A stretch of 64,000 bases of DNA, from the NCBI RefSeq assembly GCF_963678635.1, contig NC_087064.1, positions 80,947,526-81,011,525 on the forward strand, written 5' to 3'. The position numbers and the translations under genes were made by a program. The notes beneath the pieces are model-generated. The model searched no databases. It worked only from the letters and a program-made list of their open reading frames with translations, and was not told where the DNA came from. This document shows, in pieces, positions 14,301-29,300 of this stretch; the first letter of the stretch is position 1, and every line of letters starts with the position of its first letter. This stretch comes from Symsagittifera roscoffensis (Eukaryota > Xenacoelomorpha > Acoela > Convolutidae).

Positions 14301-17300
14301 TATAATAGAAAATAAAAGATATATTTTAAAATTTAATTAGGAATCTTGGTAAACTCTTGGACGGCGCTTGTGTAAGATTCTTAAGGAAATGCACGAGATA
14401 AGTTAAAAATATTGCCCATGTCAAGACCTGTATCTCAGACAAAAACTTTTAAATGTCTTCATTTTAAATTTACGAGTGAAATGTGGTTTTACCTGTTTGC
14501 AGAATCCTGAGACTTCAGCCAGTTTATTGACCTGGTCCACGTACGTCTTGTTAGTCAGCTCTTCCAAGTCATAGTCCTCGCCATCCTCAGGGTCTTTCTG
14601 TCCTTCCGGCTGAAATGATTCCAGAATTATATTACAAAGTAAATTCAGATAACACAAAACAATTTAATAGCAGCAGCGAATGACTTCAATTTGATCTTAA
14701 ACATTAGAGCATGCTAGGAAACTCCTTGAAATCATTGAGGGAAATAAACCAGGCTGCGTACTCATTTGTCAAATAGAACTCAATGAGGCCTATAATAAAG
14801 GCAGGCGCAAAAATCAACTCCATTGCAAAAAACTTTGCCGTGAGAAAGAAGTCTCGAGCTATGACACATTGCATGATCTGTCTGCTTCCTGTACTAACTG
14901 TTGAGATGGAGTTGTTTGGATCCTTGTGGTCAAAGTCGCAGTGTACCATGATGGGTTCCAGCACTCCTGGTCCATCCGGATCCACAGCATAGTAGCCAGA
15001 CTCGAGGTACTTGTTAATGTACATGTCTCTTCTATGATTGCGAGTCAAACTCACACATGTTGGTTCCAGTTCTAGGAAAAAGATTTTCGAAATAAATCGA
15101 GAAAAACCCTTCATTGGGAACTTAGAGATCAAAATTGATTATTCTTTTCCTGACGATATTGCTTAGAAATCCTCCTCTCCTAATTGAAATGTCTAGTAAC
15201 AATTTAAACACGAGATGATATTACAGATTAATCCAGAGGTAACTGCTTTTTCGTAAACGCAACCTAGGTTCTTTTATTCAATGCATCAACAAATCGAAGA
15301 GATATTTTTTTCGGAATTATGCAAAATTTCAAGTTTGTTGTTGCTCACTGGAACAAACGGTTCCAGCAAACTTCACATCCGGAACAGCTCCTGATGATTC
15401 CAGAGTGAAACTCTTAGTTGGCAGCTGGTCTTTATCCACAATTCTGACGTAGACTGCGTCGTCGCCAGCTGCACAGCAGATGTCAGAAGAGAAGCACATG
15501 TTCAGTACAGTCATTTTATCCGTGCTGACAGCTTCTGAAAAAAGTTAAGATTATTTGAGCAATTTTCGTTTTTTTGTTACTGTGGTACTATTTATCTTTA
15601 CAAAAAGTTTGTTTGTAACAACCTGTGAATTTCAATTCGCATAACATTTTCAAAAAATTCTAACTTTTAAAGGTTCTAGTACGTTTTCTCCCGTTTACAA
15701 AAACAAAAACTGGACTACTAACGATGCAACCAGAAGCTTACCTTTCAAACTATCGATGTTGATTGGAGCCGTGTCGTTTCCACTTGCAAAAGACATCTTC
15801 ACCCCCTCAGAGTTCCCACAGATTGCAATGTCCTGGTAGCAGTAAGTGCTGGCATCGATCACTTTCTCGAAGCAGCTCTCGGAGTCGAAGTAGGACAACT
15901 CTGAGTTGTTATTTACGGCTTCTAGAGGCAGTACCTATGAAAATTGACAAGTTGTCATCAGGGTTCACAGGGTTTGAGCGTACAATTTAAACAGCCGCTC
16001 AAAAAATGAAAATCTAAGATCAAGAGCATCCGGATGCTGTTCACGCAGCAGCAACTTCAAACACAGTTACAATTTGAATATTATTTTAAAATGATTTTTT
16101 AAAATTACTTTTTGGCGAGTGGGGCGGGAAAAACACTAGTCAAACCAGTTGTCGCCGATGCTGGTCAAACGTTTTAGAAATGTTTCATTGCGGCTAGAAA
16201 CACGGCCTGAATTTGATATATAACTCGATCCTGTAGTACCGAGTCACTTTGTAGTTCTTGTGGTACTAGTGGGAATTTGTGTAGGGAAAAAATAAAACAC
16301 CCGAATCCGCTGTTTCTCCACAGCTTGTGTGTTAGGAACAATAAACATTGTATAGTTTAGTTGGTTTTCCTCTTCTTGCAGAAAGAGGAAATTCAAGAGA
16401 AAAAGAATCACCACGACTAGAAATGGATTTAGGGGGTAAACCCTCCATCCTTTAAGGATTCGACTCATTTCGTCACCCAAAGGGTCCCCATACGGCACTA
16501 TTTCACACAGAGGCAAAGCTGAGCTTCGCACCACTTGCGATAAAAACAAGTATAAGATTAAAACGCTGATGACTTTAAAAAAGTAGCAAAAAAAAGACTT
16601 CGAGCCGAGAAAAAAATTGAAAAAGGAACAAGAAAAAAACTTTCAAAAAAGTTAAAAAGGAAGCTTTTCAATGATTAAATTTATTTAAGTTTTTTCGAGA
16701 GGACCTTGTGAGGTTGATGTTGAGCATTTAAAAATATAGAGCCAGAGTCTTATCGATCTTTAAAACAAAACCGGAAAATTGTAGAAACCGACAGCCAATA
16801 AGCTGAAAATCAAATGAAATATACTGCTTATAAAGTGTCAGGAGTGCTTTGTATGTAGTGAATGTAAGACCCAATTTTGAAACTAAACCAACAGAGTTTA
16901 GGTCGAAAACCAAAAAGCACAAATTTTGGAATACAACACAAACATAGCATAACAAACTGGCATTACAGAAATTGAGACGAAAACCGCTAAGCTAAAAAAG
17001 TTGGGCTAAGCTGAAAAAATATATTAGTCTCTAGAATATGATAAATGCCGATTGCTAGAATCATAATCGCATCCATAATGACTCCGTGCTCATTAACCGA
17101 CAAAATAAAATTTCTGTAAAGTTTGTAAAAATTATATTGAAAAACTTTCTAAAAAACGCAGGAAAAATTTAGCAAAAAAGTATAGCTCCATTACTTCCAA
17201 TAGTGGTCTTCAGAAAAATTGAATGAAACTGAATCTTCAAAAGAAGTCCGTGCAACGGTAACTAAGCCGAAAAAAGAGACGGACGATTGCATGAAAAAGC

Positions 17301-20300
17301 AGAAAATTTCTAGTTAAAAAAAGAATCCAGCTGGATTCGAACCACACGCATTTGTCGTCTCAAGCATATGTGTTACCTTTAACGCCCGATGCGCTCGATA
17401 ATTGATTGAATTTGAAATTATTATAACAAACAAGCTGAAAAGCCGAAAATTGACCTTAAGAAAATTGTTTCTTTTTTAAAAAAGTTGACTATTATTTAGG
17501 TTTAATTTTTCTAATTGTACTACGAAAAACTTAAGAGGCTGATTTAGATTTCCTGTTAGCGATCAGTAGTTATGAAATCAACATACTAACACGGAAGTCA
17601 AGCTTAGCTTCGCAAACACTAGTGAGAACACGACAAAAAGCAGCTATAGAAAGTGCAATAAGAAAAAATTGAAATAAGCCTCGGATTAGTAAAAATTCGG
17701 CTAGGTCAAGGATTCGATCTGCGACCTACTGCAATCAAGAGCTTCTGAGTCTCACGCACTAACCAATTAGCCACGCATGCTTAACCACCGATAAACACTA
17801 GTCACGAATGAAGCAGCTACATATGTTAATAAATTGCCAAAGTAATTCAGCGAAAGCGGCACCAAACACAAGTAGACACAATTTTACAAGTAACAATTTG
17901 GAATAGAACAAACTGAAGACATACACACTAACTAGGCATGTGAAACTCGAAAAACATAAAACCACATTATGTAGAAATCATATATTTTTCTTAATTGCGA
18001 GATATATTGAGTTAGAAAACTTCTTAAATCGATTTTTTATGATTTTTATGCTGCTTGAAAGATTTAGTTTTTTTTCGGTTCATTTGAAGAATTAAAAATG
18101 CATCATTTGTGTTAATTTATTACTATTCGAATGTCAAAGCACATGCTATCAAAAATCTGTTTAGATGCCTGAGAAGTTGCACCAATATTTGCGACTTAGG
18201 TTAGAAAAACAAGAAGGTTCCTAATAATACACTTAGCTGATGCTAATGTGAATAGGAATGACTAGTATAACATTAGGAAAATAAGCCGACATAATTAAAG
18301 TCAAGCGACCTCAATGCCAAAAATTTACCAAAAAATTTGAATCTGATAAGCGAATAAAAGCAACTCTTAACGTAAACACAAGGCCAATACAGTAACCATG
18401 CTATTAATTAACCATGCTGATTATTTCACCATACTGATTACCGTTTGATCATTCTGTGACCAGAATTATTCACGGGAAAAATTTCTAGTACCCAATTGCA
18501 ATACCATTGCTTATCGCAAGGATAATGACAGTCATTTGAGCCGAACATCCGAACGATTTGTTTTTCTACAGGCACCAACATATACTAATTTTGAGGGGAA
18601 GTACGAGTCCAAACCGTCAAAAAACTACCAAAAACCAATTTGGCGTGTTATTTCCAAAGTTTACCTCTAAAAATTTCTAGGCTAAACAGAGTCTTTTTAG
18701 CGTTTGAGAGTACTCGCTGTATTAATTGGGTCGAACAATTGGGTCGACCCCTCGGTAAAACATTAGATCCGCGCCTGAGCACGACTAAACATTAAGTTTA
18801 AAGATAAGATTGGTTAGATAAGAAAAATTTTCGGAAAAAAAACGGTCTATAGAGCTTTTAAATACAGCAAAATTTAGCAGCTACTTCACGTACAGTTTGG
18901 GAGTACGGCATGTTGTCTGGTCCCACTTGACAGCACACAGTGCACGGATCCTTCTCTATGTCAGTGGAGGTCTTCTTCACCTGGCTGGGGTCTATGATCT
19001 GAACTCCTGACTTCTCAAACATGGTCCAGCTGCGGATGTCTGAGTAGATCTTCCAGTTGAACTTGTTCTCTTTGGCCCAGAAGCTGAACAGCTGCGACTC
19101 GTGACAGTCCCTGCCCGTACCTAAGGAAAGCGAAAGTTGTTATTCTTCATTGCTGTTGCCTTGAAAAATCACCAATCGAAAAAATCCTAGATCCAGCCCG
19201 CCCATAAAAACTTTTAGGATAAGAAAGGATCATTAGGATCTATAGTGTAAATGTTTATTTTGACTTATAGCTATAACAATTAGCATCATTTCAAACTGAT
19301 GATTTTGAAATTAACCAAACGTTTCGATGAACAAAAACAAAGTCCTTACAGATGGGTCTGTGTCGTGAACACTTGACGGCTGTGTTTCTGTCCGGTCGCT
19401 TTTTGTGAGGATCAGCCAACTTCCACTGGCACGAGTCCAGGTCCACTTCTGGATCGTTGGAACAGATCTTGGACAGGAACACGCTATCATCCAGAATCAG
19501 GATGTCTAGAAAGATTGCAAAAACAGTTGAAAGGGGCTGTTTAAAATTTCAAATACTGGGTGAGAAACATGAAAAGAAGTAATCTAACATTTCGGAAACT
19601 GAAATGAGTCTGATATCATTTTGATGCGCTACGGAAATTTTTTGACCGAAAGGAAAAAAATCTTTCCGTCAATAAAAAAGCAATTAAATGTCCCCCCGAG
19701 AGTTCAATTACAAACTAAAAACTTACTATTGAAATCCTTGAGGTCGACTGGGTCGCACTGTTTTCCCTCCTCATTTTTACACTGGCCACCCTGGGCACAA
19801 GAACGATCAGGTCTGCCCAGTTGTCCGGGGTATCCGATGAGTGGCACTCCTGTGAAGTTGTAGAAAGTGAATGTCTGGGATCCATTCGGCATCAGCGCAC
19901 TGATCGACTCACACTCCTCTCCGATCGTCTGCAGACCCTGACAGCACTCCTTGGACACTTCTGCCAGTGCCTAGATAAATATATTTTTTTAAAAACACAT
20001 TTTTTCATCAACTAAGAAAACATTAAGTTAAGACAATTGAAACGGGCAATGAATTTCGGGCGCTGCTTTGGCCGAAAAATCAAAGGCAAAAAAAATGTAA
20101 ATGAAGTCAAACCTCATTTTGAGTGATAATCAACGCGTAAAAAGATAAGTTAACAAAATTACCGGGATTCATGAATTAACCGGTCATAATGAGACACATC
20201 ACTTCTACCTTGCAGTAGAACACTTAATCATAGAAAAAGAATCTAATGCAGAGTTACTAAGAAAAGTTGATGGAAGCACAATTACCCTGAGTTGGATAGC

Positions 20301-23300
20301 GCTTGCTGGCCTCTTGTAGGTAACGTTGAAGCAGTTGCCCACCCTGGTGACAGAAGAGTCAACCACTGTCAAATCACCCAGACATCTGCAACCAGGAAAA
20401 CACTACTAAGTTTTGAATGAATGAAACAGATATTATCCGTTTTGCTTTAAACAATTTGTAGCAAAAATTCAAAAAACTGGAAAATTCATAGTATTCATTT
20501 TTCTAATGCAAGCAATTATTAACAATTTGTATCACTCTCCTAAACTATAACATGGTCAAGATTCTGATAGCATCACAATCAATCAGATGAGCTTTTGTTA
20601 ATCGCCAAATATTTGTTTATTTCGAAAATAGACACCAAAAACATAGTCAACAGAAAGTTGAAGAAGTGCAAAGATCTCAAAGAAACCGAAAAAATGTTTA
20701 ACTAGTTAAAAAATTTTTCAACTTTCAAATTACCACGAAAAAATTGCAACACTTTAAAGTTTTTTGAATCTTTTATGTTTGACACCTTTTTCACAAAACT
20801 AACACTCTAGAAAAATGTTTAGAATACAAAAAATAGTTTTTTTTTGCATATTTTCGGGGTTTTGATCATTCGGCTGTGAGCGCATCTGAAACAAAGCCTA
20901 GAAAATAAGTACATTCGATAAAGAAAAAAAAATCAAGGAATTTGATTCAAAAACAGTTGACCGGAAAACAACTTTTTTGCAGATTTTGTGTTTGCTTTTT
21001 GATGAATGTTTGTCTTGCTTTATTCGCTCGAAAACAGAAATTTTAAAAATTTTTGTTAATAGGATTCGAATTACGACTTCAAATGCCTTAATGTGATATA
21101 TTACTCGATCCCTTCCGACGATTATTTGTTGCATCTGATTTTGCGTGGAAAACAAAACTTAAGAAAGAGACAAGGATGGCCGATTACTATGCAAGTACCA
21201 CAGAAGGTTCCGACCATAGTCTTAGAAAAATACAATCAATTTTTTTTTGTGTGGAAAACAAAAAAGGAAAAACTAAAGCACACCCGAATAGGAAGTTCCT
21301 CCCCAGTTTTCAAATGGTGGTCGAAAAGAAACAATAACACACCTGAATACAAAATTTCTCTCCAGTTTCAGTGGTCGGAAAAAGAACTGCGCACCATCTA
21401 GTTTTTATACTTCTTTCAAAAGTCTTAAAATTAAAGTTCATTAAGCACAAAATTTTTGCCTTCCTTTTAGCAAATAGATTTAAATTCAACTTTAAAAAAT
21501 AAAAAACAAAGAAGAATACTGATAACCGGTTGCTGTGCAAGTCGCACAGATTGTTCCGACAGCATTCATAAAAATAAATAAATAACGGCATTTTTAGTGC
21601 GCGGCGCGATTAGAGAACTTTACAATCGTGTAGAAAGTTAGAATAATAGGCATAACCGACAATATTTGTCTTCAAATTAATGACGAACAAAAAATTGAAA
21701 AAATTAGAAAAGCTTAAATATTTCTAATTTTGTTTGCACAACATTAAAAAAAAAACTTTAGAAAATTTTTCCGGCTATGAAAGCGCGGAAGGAAACTTCC
21801 AAAACAGTTTTTTTGGTAGCAAAATCAATTTTTCTTTGCTCAAAACATATTAAATTTTCATATAACGATCTTTACTCGATCGCTTTACTCGCTTGAAATT
21901 GAAGTAAACCCAAAAATTTTAAAACCGTTTTTTCTCGACACTGGGACAATCTTTTGAAATATTTTCAATGCCATTCGAATTACGACTGAAAAAGCTTTCA
22001 TATGATATCTCAATCGACCCATTCCAATTATTATTTACGGTACCTAACTTCGCGTGGAAACCAAAAAAAAAAATCTAAACAGATTTGAATACAAAGCTGC
22101 GCCCCATTTTCAATGGTCAGAACAAAAAAAAACACGACCTAATCAGGTGTCTTGTTCACTTCGTTCATTGACATCTAATGAGTTCCTTAGTCTAATCTGG
22201 AAAGTAGCAATTAACCATAAAAGCAGTGGTCCACTTGCCTGACTTGGAAGGGATCCACTCCTCCGGCACCATCTGGGTCAATATTGGCCCACATCCTTCC
22301 GTTGCCAGTTTCGCGAATGGACTTGACCGGTCTGCCTCCACTTCCACCCACTAATTTGTTCATGCACTCGTGCACCTGGTTCACTTTCCTCGCCTGGCCT
22401 CTGTTGTCCTGGAAGTTGAAGCAGTCCCGACCCAGTTCTGAAACAAGAAAATAAGTGTTCAAAATAATAAAAAAAAACAGTTTAACTCAGAGGCAAAGCA
22501 CAATATTGCGATACTTATAATAGCGCAAAAATACGATAGCGATGCAAAACTGATGATGATGGCGATTTTTTGGTCAAAATTTTCCAAAAAGTGCCTAAAA
22601 TCGTTTTTTGCCTGTTTTTTCAAAAACTTGCCTACGGCGCAGAAAATTTGGTCAAAATAAAATGGGGGTATTTACAGTGTTTTGGGAGAGCTCAGAAAAT
22701 CAATTTGGTCGACCTAAAAAAAAGGTTGACAAAATTTTCAAATTTTTTTTTGAAAATCCGCCCACCTCTTGAAAATCCTAGATCCGCCCCTGGTTAAGCC
22801 TCCACCTCGCAATCGAAACGTCGGATGCTCGAGGCCCACCCTGATCCGTGCTCGCTGCTTGAGGGTGAAAAAATAATTCTGAGCTCAAAAATTACCAAAC
22901 AAAATGTATATAATTCTTAACCAGGGAAACAACAGCGGTTCTCCATGAACAATTGAAGAGCTCGGATGTCGGTACTTTCTTCGCGGGAAACTCGGTTTTA
23001 AAGGGTTCAAAGACATTTTTGAATAATACAAGGCCATAAGTTTGTATGTCAATATGGACTTTGTATACACCACAAAATTACAAATTAGCAAGGTTGTGAT
23101 CAATTATGACCTAAGCGTTTTGAAATTGAGTTATGTACTGAAAGCTAAATAGTATAATGTGTGTTGAGAAATTTATTTAAAAGCGTAGACCGATAGTGAA
23201 TTAGGCATAATCGAAAACAATTGTTTCGAAAAGTGAATTTAAAAAATGATTCAATAATTCCAGAAAAAAAATATGTAATTTTTTGCATTTTTTTTTGATT

Positions 23301-26300
23301 TTTTGAAAAATCATATATTTGTCAAAAAAACCCTACATGAAGCTTCCAAAAGTTCAGAAGTTCACTTTCATCAAAACTGCTTGCCTTTGAACTCGGCGTT
23401 TCCGATGAAGATGTCGTACTTCTCGTCTCCCGTGATGGCTGGATCATTGATGACCACTTTGGCAATCGGCTTCCCTTTGAACTCCGCACCAGTTCCCTCG
23501 ATTGAACTGAACACAAAATTTGGCGTAGACAAATCGAACACGCAAAAAAAAACATAACGAGCTAATTTTTTTAGTCAAATATGGTGGAATCCCTCATACG
23601 CGAAGGACCGAATGCGCCAAAATAAAAATCAGCCAATCAGATTTCGGTAATCTAAAATTTGGAAAGAAAGTAAACATTTCCAGGGACTGAATATAAAAAC
23701 GGCAGAAGTATGCAAAATTTTCAAAATGTCGCTGACCGCCGCCGAATTGGAACAAATTTTATAAAAAAAATTTATTTCTATACTTTACCTGCAGGAGCAT
23801 TTGACATGCAGCGGGAGGTCACCTGCCCCACTGGCACAGGCGTCCTTGAGACCTTCAGAACACTCACATACTTCCTCCCCGTCCTCATTCGACAACTTCA
23901 TCTCGGGGTTCAGAACATCAGCCGCTGAAGACATAAAAAACAATCAGCCGCAGGGAGAGGACAATAGAGCAAGTTAATTTTGGACAAAAAATGGCCAAGA
24001 ATTTAACATGATTGAACAAAAGTTGCTTGGTAATAGGGCTACGGGTTTTTTTATTAAGATTCGCAAAACGGGTCTGGTAGTTGAAAAAATAAGCACGAAT
24101 AGAAACATAGGTAAATAGAAAAAGCACGAATAGAGATAAACAGAAAAATTGTACGTAAAAAATCTATAGAAAAAGACATCTCGACCTCGATAAGAACTTT
24201 TTCATGATTTTCATTGAAGCTGCAATTTCTACTACCAAAAGGGCTTCAATATGCTTCAATGCACTCCGTGGATTCTTCCCTCAAAACCTATAAAGCCTTT
24301 TTCCTTAATATCATGTCAACAGTCCAGATAAACTTGGTTTCCAAAATTATCTCTGTATGGAAACTTTTACAATAACAAAGAAAACAACAACCCCTAATAG
24401 GACAATACCACAGAAAAAGCTGCGTATTGAATTCATTCCACTAAAACGTATTGAAGACTAGTGAAACCTGAACAGTTGCTGGAGACAATTAATATGACAA
24501 ATTACAGGCATTTTACATAGGTAACTACTATCAAAGATCTTATCCCTACATTTGAAGTCATGCAAAAATGACACAGAGGCTAAGCGGAGCTTGGCAATAC
24601 TTGCGATGCAACACAAATATAAAAAATCAAAAAAATTTTAGATGTTGAAAAATCTAGGTCAACCAAAAATTTTGTATGTCTTGATAAAAACAACTACGGG
24701 CCCAGCTAAAGCTGGAGGTACATGTTTGATATTGAATGAATTTGCTATACTAATGCGGCACAAAAATGGTGATTTCAAAAGTTGGACTTGGCCTAAAACC
24801 TTAGTGGTTTCTCTACTAAAAAATAAGTGAGAAAAGTAAGAAATTTTGAGATAATCAATTTTCCCAAAGAGATTTCATTCTATTACAAAAAATTCAGGAA
24901 TCGCTGCTTCTACAGGAACAATTATCGGAATCCGTTCTTTCAATGGAATTTCTAAAAAATGTTTAAAAAACTTCTAAAATTCTAAAAAGCGTTTAAAAGA
25001 CTTTCCAAAATCCATAACGTTTCTCTGCAAACAGCAGGTTATGGCCGCTTAAGTCGAAAAGATTTTCAAAGTAGGGTGTTTCGGCTGAACACAACCTGAG
25101 AATTGGACCGGTAGTTTTCTCGTAAAGCCAATAAGTTTGCAAAAATTGTCAAAGATTCAAAACTTTGATTTGTTTGAAGGCCATAACTTTTTTCTAAACA
25201 ACTGGTCTTAAACAACAATAAACCGACAAAAAATAAGCTATAAATAATTCGCCGGCAACTTTAGTAGAAACAGAATAAATCCCGTTTGGAAAAAGGTCCG
25301 GCTCAGATTAAAACGCAAGACCTTTGCCAAAACTAAGACCTTTGAAAAGATATAGTTGATCAAACGAACACATCCGTTTTTCATCAGACATCTAGGAATA
25401 AATAATAAGAATTGACGCTAGTCATTTACATTTGAACACCATGAGACTCAAACTGCCGATTACACAAGAGAGGCTATCGAAACACATGGCTAGAAACAAC
25501 ACATAAAAAAGAAATTGGAGACATTTTTTTCTATCAACAGCCAATAACACAATGTAAAATTTGAGAGTTTTGAGACAATTGACAAAGAGGAAAAAATTTG
25601 AATGTTCTGATGCTCATGTTTACTGAAACCCGCGTAAAACAGTGATCGAAATTATGAGATGTACATATTAATTCAATTCCTGTAAGACGTCTTTCTATAC
25701 AAATACCTGCGGTAGTTTTATCAAGCCATTTAAAATTCAAAAAAATGAACAATTTCAAAATTATTTCATTTTGCTGTTAATTCTTCTTCCCCCACACGCA
25801 ATGTCAAAGATAAGTCATGTAATTCTCATCTAGTAACAAGTTATTTGGAACAAATAAATTGCCTCAATCACGGAAATAATTCAGTTTGGAATAATTTACT
25901 TTGAAGCACACGCTAATAGCAAACTGGTAACAATGATAGCCGGTTACTGTTCAAGTAGTACAGAAAATTTTGACCATAGTGTTGAAAATACAAAAAAAGT
26001 ATATCCTAGAACTTGATCACATTCAACAGTCTTAATGGAGTAGAAAAAACTAAAAACATTTTTTGGAAACGCATTAATAGAAAAACTTTAAAAAATCGTT
26101 AAAAAGTCAAACAAATTTTAAAAATTTTTCAAAACTTTTTCGTAGAAAGTCTTTGATTCCCAAAATTGCGCAAACAGACTCCATAAACTAATTTTACTTG
26201 AGTAAAATTATGTTTTCACGGCTTAAAATAAGCATAAATAAGCTATTTTAAGCCTGCTCGCTCACCTTATTGGCTCGAAATTAGACCAGAAATAAAAAAA

Positions 26301-29300
26301 TTCATAAGCATTTTTCTCGATGCTACAAATAAATTTTCAAATTGCTTCCAAGAATCACGTCTGGAAGGGCTTTACTATGATATATCACTTGACCCATTTC
26401 AATGATTATTTGTGGTACCCGATTTTGCGTGGAAAACAAAAAAAAAGAAAAAACTAAAACACACCCGAATACCAAATCCATCCCCATTCGGAACAAAAAT
26501 CGAATTAGCCAAAGTGAGGCTTTCGAGTCACTTAAAATTGATGTTGCAATGAAATGTGTCAGAACGCGTTTTCTATTTGAAAGACTTTTATCTACAGATT
26601 ACTTGAGAACATGAAGCTTGGTTCCATTTTTTATGCCCTATGTAAGTTCATAGTTCCCAATGAGCTAAAAAAATAAACCCAACGTATAAAAACATTTAAA
26701 AAAACCCAATGATATTGATGAAACTCTAAATCACCAGCAGAAGAACATATCAATTACTAAAAAAACAGTGAATGTTGAATTCAAGCATCAAATTGAAAAA
26801 AGAAACAACCATTACTTCCCTTTTGAACTTCTACTAAAGTTTGACCTTCCGTGCACAAAAAAGTACCGATTCACTCTGAGCACTTCAAGGGAATGTTTCA
26901 ACACTTTTGCTTAACATGTTCTGTAAGCTAGACAATGAGGAGAAAAGATTCCGCTGTCTGGAATTGTAGGTGAGAAAATGAAACTTCAAGGCAACAGTTC
27001 TTACTGTTATTAAATTATTCTTATTTTTACTATATACGTCTTTGATGAGAAACTACACAAGAACAAAAAGTAAGCTGATGATTATATTTAGTGAAAACAA
27101 GTTTTGTACAGGGTAAACTACAGAAGTGAACCATTGAACACCGAGAACAAGTTATAAGAGTGCTTTTGTTCTTCAAGACGCCAAATTTATAGTTTTGGAG
27201 AAATAGTACAAAGTTTGTCACAAGTTAAGCTATTGAATAAAAAATGAAGAGCTTTTATCTAATATTATTAAATCGAAATATTGAAGATTGTATATTACCA
27301 GAGATAAACCCAAAGCCTACAAATTCGGTGAAATGAAAGCATAAATTACTTCAGAGCATATGCCTAGAATAGTTTGTTCCAGCGTAGTTGTTACTTGGTT
27401 CAGAAGAGCCATGATAAACGAAAAACTGAATGTTTAAAGTAAAATTTCGTCGTACTGAAATACTTAGTTTATGCAGCAAAAACTAGCATGCTATATTAGT
27501 TATACCAATACGTTTAAGTCGAGCAGCAAATTACTCCTTAAACGATTTATAGATGATTCTGACGATGATTCATTAATACACTATCAACGAGCTATTGAGA
27601 ACTGTCAATTGCATTACAATAACTCAATTTCAAAAATAAGCAAGGACTTTGTTATCAAAAAGAGAAAACCTCCTTGAGAAAAATCATACAATGTCTTTTA
27701 AATTGTGAATGCAAGTTGTAGTTTCTCATGTAAAATGCGGCAAACTTGTATATGATGCAATTGTATACATAGAGCCGAAGTCCGAAGTAGCACTTCGCAT
27801 ACGCAAGCAAAAATATGACCGACAACGCTACTGGAAAAAACTGAGTGAGTAAAACTTTGAGTCTACAAAATTTCTTAGGTGACACACTCAATTATGAGTC
27901 TATAAAAATGCTACGTGACGCAAGCCAATTATGACGCATTAGCAGTACCTGTCAATTTGGAAAGAAATTTACCACCAACATGCCTCAATTTATAAAGCGG
28001 ACGCATTTTAACTAGCATACGAAAAAGTTCATAAAAAAATCCGACCGTTCCCAGGTTCGAACCCTCTTATTTTGCTGCTGCTCTCCTTCCCTACCTCTAC
28101 GCTACAGAAACATGATACTTTGAAGCTAAAGTGCTATTTGTAATATAATAGTCTGTGTTAATATCCATAGCATCGGCTGTACTTAATAGCTGGATCAAAA
28201 TGAACAATTTCAAAATTAACACATTTTGTCGCAAAAATTGCATCGCAACAATATTTGCGACTTAGGTTGAAAAAAAAGAAAGTTCATACTATTCTATGAT
28301 TGTGTAATGATGCAATGTGGTTTATTGACTAAGTTAAGTGTTTGAAATTTAATTAATTTCATATAAAAAAAGAGTTTGAAATTTAATTAGTTTCATATAA
28401 AAAATATGTTTCAGCATAGCTTCAAATATTTGAAACACGTCAAACAATAGTCTTGCAAAACTTAGGTAGAGCTTCCTCATTCGTCTTGACAAACCTTCGC
28501 AGAAAAAAACTCATTTAGAGTACAGGAAAATGCAAAAAATGAAAAGGCTTGCCGTTTTCTTAGTATTTAAAAATTATCGCAGTTAACGCGGACCACCAAT
28601 TTTCATACAAATTTCGATTTTTTCACAAAAACCTCAAATAATTCAACTTTCTTACCTTATTCTTATCATGGTAAAACCGTACCATATCTATACCTTATCT
28701 TGAAAACTTAAAATGCTGCATTCTATCTAAACACGCAGCGAGGGCGACCCGAAAGCTATAGCCTATCTTAATACACATGGTTGTCCATGCCTCTCCACTG
28801 ATCAGCTCCAGCATATACTACTGAAGTACCTAACTGATTAAAGTGTAGTACCCAGATGCATTATCTTTGCCTATCGCTAGAGTACATACGGAACCTGATT
28901 TAGAACCATTGGATCCTTCGGAAGTCACTGAAATCCTTCGGATCACTGAAGCCAACAAAGAAGGAGTGATTATTGGAACAGAAGAAGAAAGGAAATTATA
29001 ATTACTGGGACATTGGGTGACAAGGATCTCTTGTGTGACGTAGATCTGCTCCAATTTCTGATGCAGTCTCTTTCCCCATCGCATGTCGAGTAGCTTCTCC
29101 ACCTAAGACGACAACAAACTCCGTATGGTGAAGTGGTTACGTCTTATAGTAAACTGGTTGCGGGAGCGGTGGTGAAGTGGTTACGTCTCCGCCTCTCAAC
29201 CGAAAGGTCGCAAGTTCGAGGCCCACCATGATCCGCGCTAGTTGCTAGAGGGTGAGGCAACAATACCCAGCCCAGAAGAATATCCGAAAAAATACATGTA

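Noticed and set aside
23303-23557. 84-residue plus-strand frame
   Set aside because: It overlaps exon 31 in antisense and has no splice or domain support.
29162-29235. tRNA gene on the plus strand
   Set aside because: The head is tRNA-like, but no matching 3' acceptor strand follows the B-box and a tail shared with 22795-23005 marks it as a SINE copy.
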